Source: Sipunculus nudus (Eukaryota; Annelida; Sipuncula; Golfingiida; Sipunculidae). From it: 64,000 nt of DNA. Where the stretch lies: assembly GCA_026874595.1 (NCBI GenBank), contig CM049321.1:1982479-2046478 (forward strand), in the 5' to 3' direction. The notes under the pieces were generated by a model. That model worked only from the letters and a program-made list of their open reading frames with translations. It had not been told where the DNA came from and made no database searches. Below, in pieces: positions 46,401-58,089 of the stretch. The position numbers were made by a program, and so were the translations under genes. The number at the start of each line of letters is the position of its first letter. Positions within the stretch are counted from its first letter, which is position 1.

Positions 46401-49060
46401 CAGACATGGGGTAATCTGTAATCGTTTACATTTATTTTTAAAAAATGTAAGTAATTGTAATCATAATCAATTACTCTCCCAGTGTAATCGTAATCATGAT
46501 AATAAGATATTATTAGATTGATTCCTTTTGTATTTCCCAATTTTAAAAAGCTTCAGCTAATGTTCCTTAAAAACTTCTCTTCTTGTTTACCACTGATGAA
46601 AAACCTCACTAAGAGTGAAGTATGCAGCTGTTGTGACTCCTGACAGCTACCATATCATACTTAGGTAGTAGATGTATCTAATGGAAGCAAGGTGGACTGT
46701 TTGTGTGAACATTTTGAGATGAAATAAGAGAGGAATAAATAAAATCAGCATTATAAATTTAATATTTATCATGTTTAGTATGGTCACATAACTTTATTAA
46801 ATGGGCAGTTATAGTAAGCCAGGTAATATTCATCTGAAAGGTACCTCCTGAGTAAATCACCTCGTTAGAAAAGGAGCAAAGACTTTAAACCTGGTCTTGA
46901 TTAATTGTCTATACATAACCATAAACATATACCTTTGTACAACATCTTGACCACACCAACTATTATATGTTTAGTAGCTTACTTGGCTTAAATTGCTTTA
47001 ATGCATAAAACAACACATCATACATTTTTATTCCTTAAACGATCAGATTTAACAGTTTAATGGGGAAAGTAAACAGACGCGTTCCTATGTCTTCCATGTA
47101 TATGCATCTATACTGAAATATTGTTACAGGTGCCCTTTTATTTGTGTGACACTTGTGTAACTAGGTTTGATCCGTACTGGTTGAACTCTCGTTGTCATGC
47201 TAGCTTGGGGCTTTCTCGCCTGGTCGAGCCGGGGCGAGCTCACGTGTGCACCCTGTTATGTAGAGACACAGCGATGTTTTTCTAGATGATTCCTGTAACG
47301 CGTGTTTACTGTGTATTATGTTAGATTGTTCAAGAAATAGAAGCTTCTCGGCTTGAGGTGAAAAGTTATATAAAGGGGCTGTGTTTTAGAGCCGAGAGAG
47401 AGGGAGAGAATATTCCAGCGGTCACAAACGTGTTTATGTCAGTTTGTGGAACCTTTCCGATTATCCAGTAATTTCAGGGATTCTGCTATTACTAACTCTA
47501 TACAATTTAGTGCTGCCTGCCTCAAGTTTACTTTCTCGATTGTTACAAGAGCTTTACATTGGACTGTTATTCTCTGAGAGGATTTGTGTGGACTTTTCAT
47601 CCGGCATATACATTTAAAAGGACTTATCGTTGAGACAGTGGTGGTATCCAGGTACTGTGCACTTTGTTTATTTTACTGTGTGATTGTATTGATTTGTTGT
47701 TACACCGCTGTTATATTGTGTAATTGTATTGATTTAGTGTATTGTAATGTTAGGGCTGTTTTAAGAATAAATTATAGTTATTTGTTAACAAAAAACCACT
47801 GACTTCTTTATTCATTCCCCTGGACATTTCACGCTGCCTGGTGTTACAGAATCTGATTTTTATATCTCCTACACAGAATTTATGTCCATCACAAATACGT
47901 GATCTGTTGATATTAGGTTCCGTAACAATATAAAACAAAACTCAAGGATAAAGGGATCCAATTCTATTAAGTATGTATGCACAGAGTCACCAGCTGCTCT
48001 AGCTGGAGGACAGTATTGGCTGACAACATTTCACAACTTATATTTGACAAAGATATGGTCAGTGGTCAGGTTAAACCTTTTTAGTAATGCTAAGCTAATT
48101 AACTGAAAGGGGGAAGGGTATAGTACTCCCATTGAGGTAGAAGTAGATTGATGGAACAGAGGGAGTCCAGCTCTTATTCATTAACATAGCTGTACACAGA
48201 GATAGATATCAAAAGAGCATGGCTTCTTTTTTGCATACTGTTCCCATGCAGTGCCCTAAACCAGCCATTGGTCTTTAGCCGATCCATGAGGCTTTGTGGT
48301 TTATGTATTGCTATATCCAGCTTGTGACAAAGCCAGATGCAGCCCCTGTAGGGGCTTATATAAGGTCACATTGATCAAGCTGATGGTCTACTCTGGGTAG
48401 TAAAGTAATATGTAAAACTGGCCACAAGTATAAGCCTACAGTGCAGAACAATCTAAACGAACGAAATTATTGCCAGGTACATTTGTACAACATCATGTCC
48501 AGTGGGGACTGCAAACAGGAATCTGTCAAAAAATTAGAGAATTTACCAGCTCAACAACTTTATACACAGTAAACTTTCAACATAAAATGGAAAAATGGAA
48601 GAAACATGAACAGACATGGGCATTACATTATACTAAATGTGATCACTGTTATTACAAACATTTTTTGGATAGCCGAAACCTACAAAAAATCATGCCATGA
48701 CCCGCCCCCACCCGCAGTTGAAATTTCATTGACCAACCCTGCGAAATCATGATTAATGTTTATAAAGTGCAAGAAACATTTGAAGTGATGTTAATCATTT
48801 TTTGTTATTCTTTAGACCATTTAGTCTATTCATATCTTGATGAGACTAACTACTGGATCTGTGTTGCCTTTTTGACAATATTTAGGTTTGTAATCGTGGC
48901 TATAATCATGATTACCTTTTTAAGTAATCATATACGTATTGTAATCTTAATCGATTACATGAAATTATTCAGGTAATCGTAATTGTAATCGTTATCATTT
49001 ACTTTTAAAGTAATCGTAATCGTAATCGATTACTTATATCAAGTAATCACCCCAAGTCTG
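46401..49060. mobile_element. hAT-type DNA transposon with perfect 8-bp duplication and a nested solo LTR
   Basis: Left end CAGACATGGGGTAATCTG and right end AAGTAATCACCCCAAGTCTG are inverted copies, and CTACCCAC stands on both sides (46393-46400 and 49061-49068). Subterminal regions are dense with GTAATC hexamers on both strands. Without the LTR (47122-47927) and its 4-bp duplication the element would be about 1.85 kb. Only short weak frames occur inside (for example 48470-48700), and no transposase motif was recognised. Confidence 0.87.
47122..47927 (+). mobile_element. Solo LTR, copy 2, nested in the hAT element
   Basis: The 806-bp element runs from TGTTACAG to CCGTAACA, with ATAT duplicated at 47118-47121 and 47928-47931. 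TATATAA lies at 47367-47373 and AATAAA at 47766-47771. Same family as 7763-8534. The insertion is younger than the hAT element it interrupts. Confidence 0.83.
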
Positions 49061-49069
49061 CTACCCACA

Positions 49070-49112
49070 CATTCACACACACCCTCTCTCACACACATAT
49101 ACATGTACATAT

Positions 49113-49158
<46 letters not shown>

Positions 49159-49770
49159 TTATAAAAGTATGATTTCAGTCAGTAAAAATGGGATGAAATA
49201 AGTTTGTCGGCAAAGCAAGAACTTGGCAAATTTCTAATCTAAGCATGATTCTTTTTGCCATAATGCTTTGCTTTTGGGCCATTAAATAGTATACGAACCA
49301 TGGCGAACACACGAATCTTTTAACACGCAACATAAAGTTTATATGTACCATGACGAGAACACGAATCGCAACATCAAGGTAACTTTTTGCCTGTTAATTA
49401 TGAACACAGCACTTTTGACGTCATCTTGGACTCGGTAAACCATGTGCTAAATATAGTCATACCAATTGTAGTATTAACAGATTTTAGTTTTTAATTGACT
49501 GGCGGTTTAAATAACAGGATTTTTATCTCGTCAACCTGTTTGGCAAAATAACAAATTATAAAAGTAGGTCCCCCATACACAACAAAGCTCATGATGACTT
49601 TTTGACAAACGATAAAAATGTACCTTTTTCCATTTGTTTGCACCTCATGTCTCTTGATAAACGTGTTTGGCTAATATTTTCTCTGTGGGTTTACTATACT
49701 TAATATGAATTATTTCCACATTGCCTGCCATATATAATATCATAACATATAACTCTCTCTCTCTCTCTTT
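49070..49770 (+). repeat. Dispersed repeat pair, copy 2, without the MITE
   Basis: Homologous to 42000-43002. It carries (GA)n and poly-G at 49118-49159 but no insert at the position of the 42.35-kb MITE. Confidence 0.65.
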
Positions 49771-49912
49771 CTCTCTCAGTTGATTGTAATATATACTCTT
49801 TGTATAATATTTTAAAACCATCCCTCACTTCCGGTGAACTCTTGCATTACGGCCACTCCTGTATTGAGGCAACTTTTATCCACTCCTTATGATGACCGTT
49901 AAACAGGAGTTC

Positions 49913-49914
<2 letters not shown>

Positions 49915-49964
<50 letters not shown>

Positions 49965-50283
49965 TTATATGTGTGTGTGTTTGTGTGAGTGATTATGTAA
50001 AGTTTTCTTATCTTTCATATTTCTATACTGAAAATGAAATATATTAATAATTAGACTTTGGTTCAATTTCTGAGATTACTATGAAATATGATTTTTTTAA
50101 ACCTGGCATAGAGTGAACCTATACTGGAAACATACCTTTTATTAAAAACTTATACTGGATTGTAATATATTTGAATTGTGTCACACAGACAATAATAGGT
50201 TAATAAAGAGGTTGTCCCAACTTTGACTACCGTCATACGCCTCCGAATCATGCCATAACCTTGAAGTTAAATTAACACTAATG
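49915..50283. mobile_element. Decayed CAGNGGCGTCAAT-family MITE
   Basis: (TA)n is followed by family words AAATGAAATATATTAATAATTA, GGTTCAATTTCTGAG and ACTATGAAATATGA, ending in ACCTTGAAGTTAAATTAACACTAATG, a degraded version of the family right end. Confidence 0.55.
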
Positions 50284-50284
50284 G

Positions 50285-50457
50285 CAACACGGGTTCCATC
50301 TTGAACTTTATTAAAAGTTATGATCAGGGCAAGAACCTCCAAGTGCCAGATGGAACCTTTTCCCTGAGAACATGTTTCCTTCTGGAACCATGGTTCTTGA
50401 CAGAACCATGTGGGTTGGTATGAGAACCCACAAGAACCTTTTTTCTTGAAGTGTAAT
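50285..50457. mobile_element. Short element rich in GGAACC/GGTTCT words
   Basis: Alternating GGTTCC, AGAACC, GGAACC and GGTTCT words give extensive self-complementarity. It ends AAGAACCTTTTTTCTTGAAG and TGTAATG, resembling widespread MITEs with such ends. Left boundary unclear. Confidence 0.45.
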
Positions 50458-50836
50458 GCTTCAGGTAAAAGCCTCATTTAATGCTGGTCGTTCGTATTAA
50501 GCTTTCCTCGTACGGATGGGAGGTCCATAGGGGCTGGCGGGTTTATTTCTACATTGATATGTTGCTCATAATTGTATTGTGGGTAGACTTTCTTCCCTAG
50601 AGTACAAGAAAGAACAGCGACGATAAATATTTTTTTCTTTCTTCTGCCCGGCCCGTGTTTGCCCAGACATGATGATTAGTTCTGACGTAATCCTCATTTC
50701 AAATGTGGTTTTTCCCCATTATCGCTCAGTTGCGGTCGATCGAGGAGTCTTTCAGTGATCGCTTAGAGAATGCAAACTTCTATATTTTTTTTATCATAAT
50801 AAAGAGGGCACGGTGGTGATGCTATGTGCTAGGGGT

Positions 50837-51331
50837 CAGTGATGAAGTCGAGTCCACACTATCCGATTCCGTGTGCAAGTCCGAGTCCAGGCCATTCGAG
50901 TGCAAGTCCAAGTCAGAGTCCTTGAGGTTCGACTCCAAGTCTACCTGCTTCGATTCCGAGACTTATTTAACCCGCGTCTAAGTCGGGGTCCGTGTCCAAA
51001 ACAAATGTCATTATAAAGCATTTTGAAATGGAAATTTCAGATTAACATGTACATGTTTAAGTTAGTACACACTTGCTTATACTATAAGGCTTATTTCATT
51101 TACAGCTCCCGATGCTGGGCAAGGCTTGATATATATAGTGTTATGATTTTTTATCGTTTTGCATGTTAGTAGTTCATACATGTACATTAGTCTTTATAAT
51201 AGGTTACAGTTTTTTTTTCTCTATTGGACTCGAGATGGACTCGGCTTGATTTTTCTAGTCCGTACCTCCGAGTCCAAGTAAAGGAGCCTCGAGTACAAGA
51301 CTCGAGTCCGGACTAGTCTCCTTCATCACAG
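50837..51331. mobile_element. hAT-type MITE with GAGTCC subterminal repeats
   Basis: CAGTGATGAAG and CTTCATCACAG bound 495 bases. Flanks CTAGGGGT (50829-50836) and CTAGGGGC (51332-51339) match at 7 of 8. GAGTCC/GGACTC and CAAGTCC words are repeated many times near both ends, as expected for transposase-binding subterminal repeats. Confidence 0.82.
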
Positions 51332-51368
51332 CTAGGGGCGTAGATACGTATTTAGTGTGTCAATACTT

Positions 51369-51725
51369 GTGGAGCGTGGTGGCGTAATGGTTAGTGCGCT
51401 GGACTCGCGGCCGCAGATTGTGAGTTCCGGCCCCGATCTGACAGATTTCTGAGCTGAGACTCCTAGCCAAAGTATTTACCACAAGGTGCGCTCTCTTCAC
51501 CCAGGAGTGAATGGGTACTGGTCAAACAAGGGTGTCAGGCAAATGTAACCTTCTAGCGCCGTGTATGTCTGCTTGGTGTATGCTCCCCAAGGAGAAAAGC
51601 TACACGAATGAACAGGCCCGAAAGACCAGGAAGGCAAAGTGTAAAATAAGTCGGATGAGACTGACATCGTCGGTGATATCAGACTATAAACCCTCACTAC
51701 TACTTAACATCTCAGCCGACTGAAA
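51369..51725 (+). mobile_element. tRNA-derived SINE, near full length
   Basis: The head GGCGTAATGGTTAGTGCGC (51381-51399) and the B-box-like GAGTTCCGGCCCC precede a body shared with 26692-27025 (opposite strand) and, for its 3' end, with 58125-58220: AGACTGACA-CGTC-GTGATATCAGACT is common to the last two. Confidence 0.72.
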
Positions 51726-52295
51726 GACATTCTCCGCCTTTTCCGGCTGTCCGTCCGAACGTTGAATAGGATCATATCGTCACCGTAAGACTATATAGAA
51801 ACCTAAGATAACATCATTTTAATCTATATTTTACAAATCATGGGGGAACAGAATCTTGTCATAATAGTTCGTACAAAAAGCCGAATTGCTAAGGTAAAGA
51901 TGGATCAAATGTCATGAAATTTGATATGCTCATTGGTCTAGTATTAACTGCATTTCAACAATGGTGGAATGATTATGAAAGTTAAATATTTATTATGTTT
52001 ACTTTATTTTTGTTAATGGTCGATTTATATCATTTTATATTTAAGACTGACGCATTAAAGATGTGTTTTATACCATTATCATGTCATAAAATATAAATGT
52101 TTAACCCAGGAAATTCAACATTTAAAGTTTGACCACCCTAAAAGCTGCAATAGATATACATGTATGTAAAAATTCAAGCAAAAGCCAATTTTCTAGAGGC
52201 GGGCTGGACATGTCATAAAGTTTGTTTTTGCACTCGAAAAAATTTAACTATTCAACAATTTTGTAACGAGTTCACATGAAGCTGGACAGAACGGC

Positions 52296-52678
52296 CAGTG
52301 GCGTCAATTTATATTCAAGGGTGGGGGGTGATTCGGCATGGGGGGGGGGATTAATCAAAGTTGGAACATTTTTTTTATAAACACACACAGAGATATACAT
52401 ATGTATATATTTATATATATGTATATCTTTTTTATGTGTGACACATTTCAAACATATTAAATTAAGTATTAGGTTGACTAATAAAGTGTTAACTGTCTAG
52501 TGTAGGTTTATTCCAAACAAGGCTTAGATATATTATAGAAAATGGAACCAAATGGTTCAATATTAAATATTATTCTCTGACCAACAGGGGATATGATCAC
52601 ATTGACCATCTCCCCCATGTTAAAAACGGGGGGGGGGGGATATATACCTCAAAATCCCATCCTGTATTGATGCCCCTG
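52296..52678. mobile_element. hAT-type MITE (CAGNGGCGTCAAT family)
   Basis: CAGTGGCGTCAAT and ATTGATGCCCCTG bound 383 bases. Flanks AGAACGGC (52288-52295) and AGAATGGT (52679-52686) differ only by two C-to-T changes. Poly-G runs lie near both ends. Confidence 0.83.
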
Positions 52679-53517
52679 AGAATGGTCCAAGGACCTCTAG
52701 CTACCTTTGCTTTGTAGGTTAGACAAATGAACACATTAAAGGTTTGGTCAACTGTTTTTTAATGTTAAGGGGCCTTTGAATTTTAATATTTTCCTCTTTG
52801 GTTAGATTGTAGGATATTCCACATCCCCTTAGATACATTCCTCCTACAAGATAAGGTTACTTACCCATTAATGCCCGGATGATAACTTGCGACCTGGTCG
52901 GCCAGGGTGGTGGCACAGAATCACCTAGCTAGATTGAGGGCCTAGGCTGCAGACCCCACTCTATGGCCCATAGACAAGTATAAAGAAATTGAACAGATGT
53001 TTCTGCGATTTGGCGATTTAAAACTCAAATTGCTGTGTTGTTGCATTTTATCCGTAGGAAAATCCTACCAGATGTCATATATGGAGAAATCAATTATTTT
53101 ACAAAAAATTAAGAAGAAAGAAAATACATTTCTTCCTTTTTTTATTTAAAGTACGTGCAGGCGGACTACTTTGTAAACCTTTTTGGTATCAACAGATCAA
53201 TTATTGTCTTGACCAGGTGGGGCTTAGTTTAGTGTTTAAAACTGTTTCCTTGTGCGCATTCGTATTTGCTTACATAATTTTTAACTATTGAATTTCCAAG
53301 TGTTTGTCAGCCTATATGCGTATGTGCGTGGAATCCACAGCTTTAATTCACAGTTTCTAGGTAAAATGACAACATCTTTCTTAGGCCGATCTCCTCGATC
53401 CACTCTACAACTACTATAGTATATACTGATATACGTCTGCCAGTTCACGCATAGATGGAAATTAACACAGCTATTTTTCACGCATGTACGCACATAGGCT
53501 TATTCGCATACATGTAA

Positions 53518-53580
53518 TTACAGTTTAAAACGTTGGATTAGGAGCAAGACGTACTCCGTTCGAACCCCGCCATTGCCCCA
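53518..53580 (+). mobile_element. Possible tRNA-like SINE fragment
   Basis: AGTTTAAAACGTTGGATTAG and CCGTTCGAACCCCG have the look of A and B boxes, with short spacing. No body was recognised. Confidence 0.35.
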
Positions 53581-53674
53581 AAGACAAAATGACGAAACAA
53601 AGTTGTGAGCGAATCTCAGAGATTCATTCCGAGGATTTCTTGACCATTTCCCCTTACTCATCAAAGAGTACTCT

Positions 53675-54995
53675 ATGCATACCCGACCTGTTGGCACTGT
53701 TGTGAGGCACCATAACATGTTCCATCACAGTTATGCTGACGTCACCCAAGGTTACCTTGTGATCAAGTCATCTGCTCACTGGACGGATACTACCCTACAG
53801 ATCCAGAAATGCATGTCCACCATAAGCAACTGGATGAGTAACAACTGGCTGAAAATGAACAATGACAAATTTGAGTATATTATATTCTACCCCAAAAACC
53901 GGCAGTCCCATACCCGTGATTATGCCCTGTCACTGGGAGATGCCATCTACTTCTCATCTCCTAAAGTTAGAAACCCGGGGGCCACGTAGGACTGTTGTCT
54001 CACCATGGAGCACCACATCAGCTCTGTCTTGAGGTTATGTTATTACCAGATCAGATCCATTGGCAGAATCCAGCGATACATCACTGTTGATGCATGCAAA
54101 ATGCTGGTGCAAGCCTTAGTGACCTCGCGAAAGGATCATGCCAATTCGCTTATGGTCACGTGGTCCTATTTGTTTACATAACCTGGGGTCACCAAGCCCA
54201 AGCCCTGAACCTGAAGGAGAGTAGTGAATGGTCTGGCTTTCTCTGGTTGGCTCTAGCCGTCATGTGGTGGAGCATCAAAAACATCCCATTGTTTGATTTT
54301 TAAGTATGTTAAGCATAATTTCCAATAAAATTGACAGTATTGGTCAATTTTTTTTAATCTATGGCCAATCAAAGAGATGTTGTCCAAATGCTTGTTTGGG
54401 ACTGCTTGGTGGGCCATGGGGTATTTTGGGCTTCACTGCATCCGGGCCAGGATGGTTAAAAAGGAGATACACAAGCCCCCTTTTTCTTGGTCTAGTTTGA
54501 CTGAAGAAACAACAAATTCTCAGGTAAAAAAAAGTTTAATATCAGAATTTATTTTGAAAATTATTTAAAAGAGGTACAAACCTCAGGTGTTTTATGGATG
54601 TAATATAGGGAAAATAAATACAGCCACGTGTCCTTCAGTATGGCTTCACCCATGCTCAGATTGGCAGGCTGCAGCGCCTTCAGAATTGTGCTGCTCGGCT
54701 TATCACACTCACCCAGCGGCGAGCTCACATCAAACCGGTACTTATGGAGCTTCATTGGCTGCCGGTGGAGTACAGGCCTTGTTTTAAAATGCTGTTGCTT
54801 ACCTACAAAGCCCTCCATGGTTTAGCACCTTCATACCTCGCTCATATGATTAAGGTGTATCGCCCGGTGCGTGCACTAAGGTCGGCCAATAAATCTCTCC
54901 GTGAGCTGCCGAAACAATCTTCCTCAACATATCAAGGATGCCTCAAGTGTTCCGGGTTTCAAAAGACTACTGAAAACACACCTTTTCCAGTTGGC
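53675..54995 (+). pseudogene. Older non-LTR retrotransposon ORF2 relic, interrupted
   Basis: Plus-strand readings give FHHSYADVTQ (catalytic YADD changed to YADV), ISNWMSNNWLKMN (the post-palm NKLKLN block), then after the 54156-54638 insert YGFTHAQIGRLQRLQN, MELHWLPV and YKALHGLAPSYL, in the order of CR1/L2/Jockey-like elements. A stop at 53987, other breaks and the catalytic change mark it as dead. It ends close to the start of a second element at 55138. Confidence 0.75.
54156..54638. mobile_element. 483-bp MITE-like insert in the LINE relic
   Basis: The element interrupts the LINE reading between CAATTCGCT and CTTCACCC, with TATGG on both sides (54151-54155 and 54639-54643). Near the ends CACGTGGTCCTATTTGTTTA pairs with the complement of AAATAAATACAGCCACGTG at about 15 of 20 positions. 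The exact termini and superfamily are uncertain. Confidence 0.55.
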
Positions 54996-55137
54996 ATATT
55001 ATTTTCCGTTATCATCTACTTCATTTGGTTTCTCGATTATTTAGTTTTCTGCATATCTATTTTTTAGTCATTTTACTTGTGTTATCTGTCACTCAAATTT
55101 CTTTTTTAATCATCTTAATGTATTTTACTGTGTACAG

Positions 55138-57346
55138 ATGATGACTAGATCTGCCGGAACGGACAGGGTGTCTGTTGCCGACCTGGAAATGTTTGTCGAC
55201 AAGTTTAATGTCGGCCTGAAGGATATCCTGGACCGGCACGCACCGGCTGTGACCAGACTGGTCAGAGACAGACCTTCGGCCCCCTGGTTGACTGACGACG
55301 TCAGAATGGCCCGTCGTAAAAGGAGGAGAGCTGAAAGACGATGGAGAAGGACCGGTCTGTCTGTCCATAGAGAAATTTTCGTCAGTGAAAGGGCTGCGGT
55401 GAAAGCTGTAATTCATTGTACGAAGAGCAAGTTCTACATGGACATGATTTCCACAAGTTCTTCATCCAGGAAGCTGTTCTCTGTTACCAGTGAACTTTTG
55501 GGGAAGTCTCGAACGACACGTCTTCCAACTCATCTGCCTCGCTGTGACCTCCCAAATAGCTTTTGCGATTATTTCTCGGCGAAGATTGAACGCATTCGTC
55601 TTGAACTTGACTCTGTTGCATGTTCGCCCCCTAAATTTAATGTTTACGATGGCCACTCATTGTCCTGTTTTGCCCCAGTAACTGATCAGGATATCATTAG
55701 CATCATAATGGCGTCGCCAACCAAAAGCTCTACACTCGACCCAATGCCCACGGCTCTTTTGAAGCAGTGCATTAATGATATTGTACCACTGATTACTTCA
55801 ATTGTTAACATGTCTCTCTCTACAGGTTCAGTTCCGTCTCAATTTAAACACGCTGTAGTGACTCCACTGTTGAAAAAGCAAGGGTTAGATCCGAATGATT
55901 TAAAAAATTATAGGCCAGTCTCTAACCTTCCATTTGTTTGAAAAATCCTTGAAAAGATTGTTCTAAAGCAGTTACAATGTCATCTTCATAACAATAATTT
56001 AATTGAAATCCATCAATCGGCTTACAGAAGGCATCACAGCACAGAGACCGCTGTAATAAGTGTTTTGGATGGTCTTCTTACGGCGACAGACAAGAAACAC
56101 GTTTCTCTGATAGCTTTGTTAGACCTAAGCGCGGCGTTTGACACGCTAGATCATTCAATATTGCTTAAAAGACTTCAACTGACATTTGGTATACATGACA
56201 CAGTACTTTCATGGTTTTCCTCATATCTGAGAAACCGCTCCCAAGCTGTTATTGTTGACGGTAGATTGTCTGACCCATGCTCTCTATTGTACGGTGTCCC
56301 CCAGGGTTCCGTGTTGGGGCTTGTACTTTTCACTTTATATTCACAACCTTTGTCTGATATTATAACTGCTCATAATTGTGCTTTTCATAAGTATGCGGAT
56401 GACACCGAGCTATCTAAAAGTAACGAACCGGACCAATTTAGTTCTGTACAGTTGAGTATACAGAATTGTATTGAAGATGTCCTCTCTTGGATGACCAGCA
56501 ACAAACTTAAACTGAATACTGATAAGACCGAAGTTATGCCAGTTGGCTCTCACTCCTGTCTTCAGATGATTAACAACGCCCCCCTTAGCGTTTGTGGTAG
56601 TAATGTCACTTTCCAGACTTCTGTGAAATACCTCGTGTGAAAATTGATCGAACACTTTCCATGCATGATCATATTAATAGCGTGTCGTGCAGTTTTTCTC
56701 GAACTCCGACGTATTGCTTCCATCCGGCGTTTCCTAACCTCCAGCGTTTGTGCTAGGCTAGTCTCACGGTTTCAAATGCTTCAAAATAATGCAGCCCGTG
56801 TTATTCTTAAAAAACGAAAAAGGGACCACGTTACGCCGTTACTTAAGGAACTCCACTGGCTGCCAGTTCAGCATCGGATACAATACAAACTCGCAGTCCT
56901 TGTTTATAGATATTTTGATGGATCACTGCCACCATATCTTTCGTCAAAACTATGTATTTATCGGCCGGTGCGCACCCTACGCTCTTCTAACAAAAGTCTT
57001 CTTATATTGCCTAAGTGCCGTACGAAAGTCGGTGAACGTTCTTTCATTTATATTGCCCCTAAGATCTGGAATTCCCTTCCAGCTGAACTTAGAAAATCCC
57101 CCACTATCAATACTTTTAAGACAAATCTTAAAACATACCTATTTCTGCAGGCATTTTGTAATTAGCAACATTTACCATACATGTAATCTCGGGTGTGTGT
57201 GGGTGAGTAGGTGTGTGTGTGTGTGTGTGTGAGTGTGCTTATATATTTATATATTGTGTAACTGATGTGTAAAAATGCAAGCGCTGTGAGTCTGATCTTG
57301 GAGTTCAGCGCTATATAAGTACTATTCATTATTATTATTATTATTA
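55138..57346 (+). pseudogene. 5'-truncated non-LTR retrotransposon (CR1/L2/Jockey-like) with reverse transcriptase
   Basis: One frame can be followed from 55138 to 57165. It starts after the endonuclease domain and includes a basic RRKRRRAERRWRR linker, LDPMPTALLK, NYRPVSNLP, LLDLSAAFDTLDHSILL, YGVPQGSVLG, FHKYADDTEL (palm, catalytic YADD intact), NKLKLNTDKTEV, NNAARVILKK and ELHWLPVQHRIQYK. Stops at 55939 and 56638, a local frame change near 56640-56700 and a missing stretch of about 30 residues after it make it inactive. The 3' UTR has a (GT)n run, a short hairpin with AGCGCT arms (57280-57285 and 57307-57312) and an (ATT)n tail at 57328-57346, as in related LINEs. Confidence 0.88.
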
Positions 57347-57603
57347 CAGTGCCTTAGAGCTTTTGTATTTAAATACAGTTAATATGGCACTTTAATATAC
57401 TTAAATAAATAAATAAATAAATAAAAATAAAATAAACCTCATATCTTTAAGGCATAGAAAGTGCATATCTTTCTTATCGAACGGTTACCTTAATTCTGAT
57501 ATCCTTATTTAAAAAAAAATAATGTGCTAAGGCGTATAGACTCTGATAAGGTCAGCTGTATATAAATATATATACCCCGAGAAAAGATATAAATGTAATA
57601 ATA

Positions 57604-57630
57604 ATAATACATATATATATTTATATATAT
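57604..57630. repeat. TA-rich microsatellite
   Basis: Short interrupted (TA)n. An (AAAT)n run also lies at about 57404-57434. Confidence 0.7.
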
Positions 57631-58089
57631 ATAAATAATTCTAAGGAATGCAAGCGTCCGCCATTGCTTTCATTATTCGGGCCATCTGCCCATTCGTGCA
57701 TAAGTGACAGCAAATTAACAGCAAAACCTAATCGATACTCCGTGGGCTCATTCTTGAAATGTCTGAGAAATTTAATGAGGTTCCATTCATGACCGCGCGA
57801 GTTATATTGTGAACAAAAACACACAAACATACACCTGAACGGGGATAAATGCATACTCTCCTCGTCGAGGGGATAATGATTGTTATCTCAACAGTAGAAA
57901 ACAGGTGGTAAATGTTCAGGTATTACATTCTAGTTAAAACGCCTGAGGAGTAAATGTGCGTTTGAATCTTGTCTTAGGGGTAACTGAGGGTGGTGGGAGG
58001 GGGGGGGGGGGAGGGCGAGGGGTTAGTTGGTTATTGTCAGGGAATAAATGTCTTTTTCACAATTGACATACGCATTGGGTACTTGTCAT

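Noticed and set aside
50181-50477. 98-codon frame on the minus strand
   Set aside because: It is a reading through the GGAACC-rich element and the end of a MITE.
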